NCBI GenBank assembly: GCA_039590215.1
Contig: JBDHFX010000120.1
Location: 1 to 9,070 of the forward strand
Length of the DNA stretch: 9,070 nt
Direction of reading: 5' to 3'
Origin: CAMYLR01 sp039590215
GTDB taxonomy: Bacteria > Gemmatimonadota > Gemmatimonadetes > JACCXV01 > JAHWKZ01
Part shown: piece by piece, positions 7,304 through 9,070 of the stretch
Position numbering within the stretch: position 1 is the stretch's first letter
Layout: every line of letters starts with the position of its first letter
Program-made: the position numbers and the translations under genes
The notes under the pieces: generated by a model
What the model saw: the letters and a program-made list of their open reading frames with translations, nothing else
Told to the model about the DNA's origin: nothing
The model's database searches: none

Positions 7304-8530
7304 TCAATTACGTAGCCTCGGATCGAGCGCGTCGCGTAACCCGTCTCCGAGGAGATTGAACGAAATGACGGTCGCCACGATCGCCAAGCCCGGGAAGGTC
7401 GAGATCCACCAAGCAGTGATCATCGCATCTCGACCGTCGTTGACCATCGACCCCCAGGAGGCGGTCGGCGGCTGAACTCCGAGCCCGAGAAACGATAGAC
7501 CTGCCTCGAGCAGAATCGTATTGCCGATGTTGAGGGTCGCGATCACGATGATAGGCGCCAACGTGTTGGGCAGTATATGGCGCATGATGATGCGCCTGTC
7601 GGAGTAACCCAGGGCTCGCGAGGCCTGTACGAACTCCTGCTCCCGCAGCTGCAGGAATTGTCCGCGCACGATGCGGGCGCTCCCCTCCCACCCGGTGAGG
7701 CCTAGCACAGCGATGATGAGCCAGATCGAGGGTTCAAAGATGGCGATGATGACGAGTACGAGAATGAGTCGTGGAATCGAGAGTAACATGTCGATGAACC
7801 GAGCGATCGCGGTATCGATCCAACCGCGGAAATACCCCGCCAGCGACCCCATCAGCGCGCCCAATGTGATCGAGATGGCGACCGCCAAGAACCCGATCGT
7901 CAGCGAGATGCGAGCCCCGTACAGGATTCTGCTAAAGACGTCGCGGCCGAACTTGTCGGTCCCGAAGTAATGCTCGGCACCCGGCGCCAGATAACGATTC
8001 AGAACGATGTCGCCCTGAAAGTTCGGATCGAAGGGTGCGATGAACGGCGCCATCAGCGTGACCCAGTAGAGGAACCCCATGACCCCCAGCCCGGCCATGG
8101 CGAGGTGGTTCTTCCGAAAACGCCGAGCCGCCAACCGCCACTGGCTAACACCGGTTCGGCGGATCGGTTTGGTCGCCGTCACCGCCACGTCATAGACCCC
8201 CCACGTCCACAGCACGATCAGGGTCACCACCAACGTGACGGACGCGATCCAATCATCGAGCCGACCATCGCCGAGCGTCCTCGTGATATCCTCTCGTGAC
8301 AGCAGCAGTGTCGCGAGCGCCAGCACCCAACCGTTGAAGATCCAGATTCCTGCTTGTTTTCGTCCGGTAGCCAGTGAACCGAGCCCGGGTACGATCGCTG
8401 ACAGCGCCACCGCCCAGCCTTTTCTCGACGCCACCTCCTCGCCACCATCCGACGCGGGATCAGGCGTGATCGGTGCGCCGATCACCAGCCCTGCGGTCTC
8501 GAGCTCGCCTGTATGGGTCTTGGGTTCCAC
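7304..8530 (-). CDS. oppC: Peptide ABC transporter permease, OppC/DppC family, with extra N-terminal membrane domain
   Basis: A 408-residue inner-membrane permease. From about residue 130 it is a normal OppC: WRLAARRFRKNHLAMAGL (OppC_N) with a first helix at about 145-165, the periplasmic segment with HYFGTDKFGRDVFSR (187-201), transmembrane helices at about 207-232, 255-280, 325-350 and 378-398, and the EAA loop EFVQASRALGYSDRRII (299-315) that contacts the ATPase; the C-terminus DGLRDALDPRLRN is typical. Residues 1-125 are additional: a polar lead (1-36), then VALSAIVPGLGSLATGRKQ with helices at about 40-78 and 94-118, resembling the TM2-like 'PGLGxxxxGrxxxG' domain. Usual OppC length is about 280-310. 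The GTG start at 8530 shares its G with the TAG stop of oppB (TAGTG), with GAGGA 12 bases upstream, so start and coupling agree. The two permeases line the substrate path. Confidence 0.93.
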   Translation of the reverse strand: MEPKTHTGELETAGLVIGAPITPDPASDGGEEVASRKGWAVALSAIVPGLGSLATGRKQAGIWIFNGWVLALATLLLSREDITRTLGDGRLDDWIASVTLVVTLIVLWTWGVYDVAVTATKPIRRTGVSQWRLAARRFRKNHLAMAGLGVMGFLYWVTLMAPFIAPFDPNFQGDIVLNRYLAPGAEHYFGTDKFGRDVFSRILYGARISLTIGFLAVAISITLGALMGSLAGYFRGWIDTAIARFIDMLLSIPRLILVLVIIAIFEPSIWLIIAVLGLTGWEGSARIVRGQFLQLREQEFVQASRALGYSDRRIIMRHILPNTLAPIIVIATLNIGNTILLEAGLSFLGLGVQPPTASWGSMVNDGRDAMITAWWISTFPGLAIVATVISFNLLGDGLRDALDPRLRN

Positions 8531-9070
8531 TAGGCTTCGGCGTCCTCGACTCGCACCCGCGGGTCGACCACCGAGTACAGGATGTCAGCCACGAGGTTGC
8601 CGGCGATCACCAAAATCGCGATGACGAAGGCACTAGCCAGGACGACGGGATAGTCACGTTGGAAGATGGCGCCGATGATCGTGCGCCCCATTCCGGGCCA
8701 GGCGAAGATCGTTTCGATCAGGACTGCGCCGCTTATCAAGAACGGGATGTACAACCCGAGCAACGTGATGATCGGGATGAGCGCATTCCGCATCGCGTGC
8801 TTGAACACCACCTTACGCTCGTTCAATCCCTTGGCACGAGCAGTGCGCACGTAATCCTGGCGGACCTGCTCGAGCATTCCGCTTCGCATGTATCGCGCGA
8901 CCGCCGCCGCCCCACCAAGTCCCAGCGCAAGTGAAGGCATGATCAAGTGCTTCGCGCGATCGACGAGCTTTTCGCTTCCGCTCATGAACTCGTAGTCGAC
9001 GGCCGTCATCTGGCTCGCAGGAAGCAACTGTAGCTTGTAAGCGAACAGCAGGATCAACATCAACCCGAAC
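8530..9070 (-). CDS. oppB: Peptide ABC transporter permease, OppB/DppB family, 3' part
   Basis: The C-terminal ~180 residues of an OppB/DppB permease; the frame is open to the window edge (position 9069 onward reads FGLMLILLFAYKLQLLPAS, the conserved loop after a membrane helix). Membrane helices are visible at the start, around GLGGAAAVARY, at IITLLGLYIPFLISGAVLI, and at VLASAFVIAILVIAGNLVADILY. The EAA-type loop DYVRTARAKGLNERKVVFKHAMRNALIP is complete and should dock onto the OppD/OppF dimer. The C-terminus ends YSVVDPRVRVEDAEA, the usual DPR(I/V)R ending. It forms the translocation channel with OppC, whose GTG overlaps its TAG by one base. The family is about 300-340 residues long, so roughly 40-45% of the gene is missing beyond the right edge. 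The TTG at 9063 is an internal leucine, not a start. Confidence 0.93.
   Translation of the reverse strand, partial: FGLMLILLFAYKLQLLPASQMTAVDYEFMSGSEKLVDRAKHLIMPSLALGLGGAAAVARYMRSGMLEQVRQDYVRTARAKGLNERKVVFKHAMRNALIPIITLLGLYIPFLISGAVLIETIFAWPGMGRTIIGAIFQRDYPVVLASAFVIAILVIAGNLVADILYSVVDPRVRVEDAEA

Overview
All supported genes lie on the minus strand, so the window reads biologically from position 9070 down to 1. The DNA is GC-rich (roughly 60%). The mix of a dipeptide/oligopeptide ABC importer, an ExbB/ExbD motor, a TPR-rich Slt-type transglycosylase and a secreted NHL-propeller protein points to a didermic (outer-membrane) bacterium, probably an uncultured lineage. An FCB-type, Gemmatimonadota-like or similar phylum would fit, but nothing here fixes the taxon and that placement is a low-confidence guess.

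Right half (9070 to 5013) is a peptide-transporter operon: oppB/dppB permease (its 5' part lies outside the window), oppC/dppC permease with an unusual N-terminal membrane extension, a small Xre/DUF2384-type helix-turn-helix protein, oppD/dppD ATPase, and oppF/dppF ATPase. Genes are spaced by a 1-base overlap, 40 bases and 7 bases, with oppF probably overlapping oppD, so they look co-transcribed and translationally coupled. No substrate-binding protein gene is visible; it may lie beyond position 9070. The most striking observation is that oppF is broken: the frame shifts exactly where the Walker A (P-loop) should be, and about 43-46 bases are missing compared with the family. The C-terminal 259 codons are otherwise undecayed, so this is either a recent microdeletion or an assembly error.

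Middle (4946 to 3855): exbB/tolQ and exbD/tolR, 3 bases apart, preceded by two compact hairpins and followed by a canonical rho-independent terminator at 3855-3882. Together they would form a proton-driven inner-membrane motor, but no TonB, TolA or receptor is in the window.

Left (3840 to 1): a periplasmic soluble lytic transglycosylase that starts only 14 bases after the terminator, a secreted NHL-repeat/beta-propeller protein with a FlgD-like C-terminal domain that overlaps it by 23 bases, and the first 16 codons of a CspA-family cold-shock protein running off the left edge.

There is no gene-free stretch longer than 300 bases. I saw no tRNA, rRNA, CRISPR array, insertion sequence or prophage signal.
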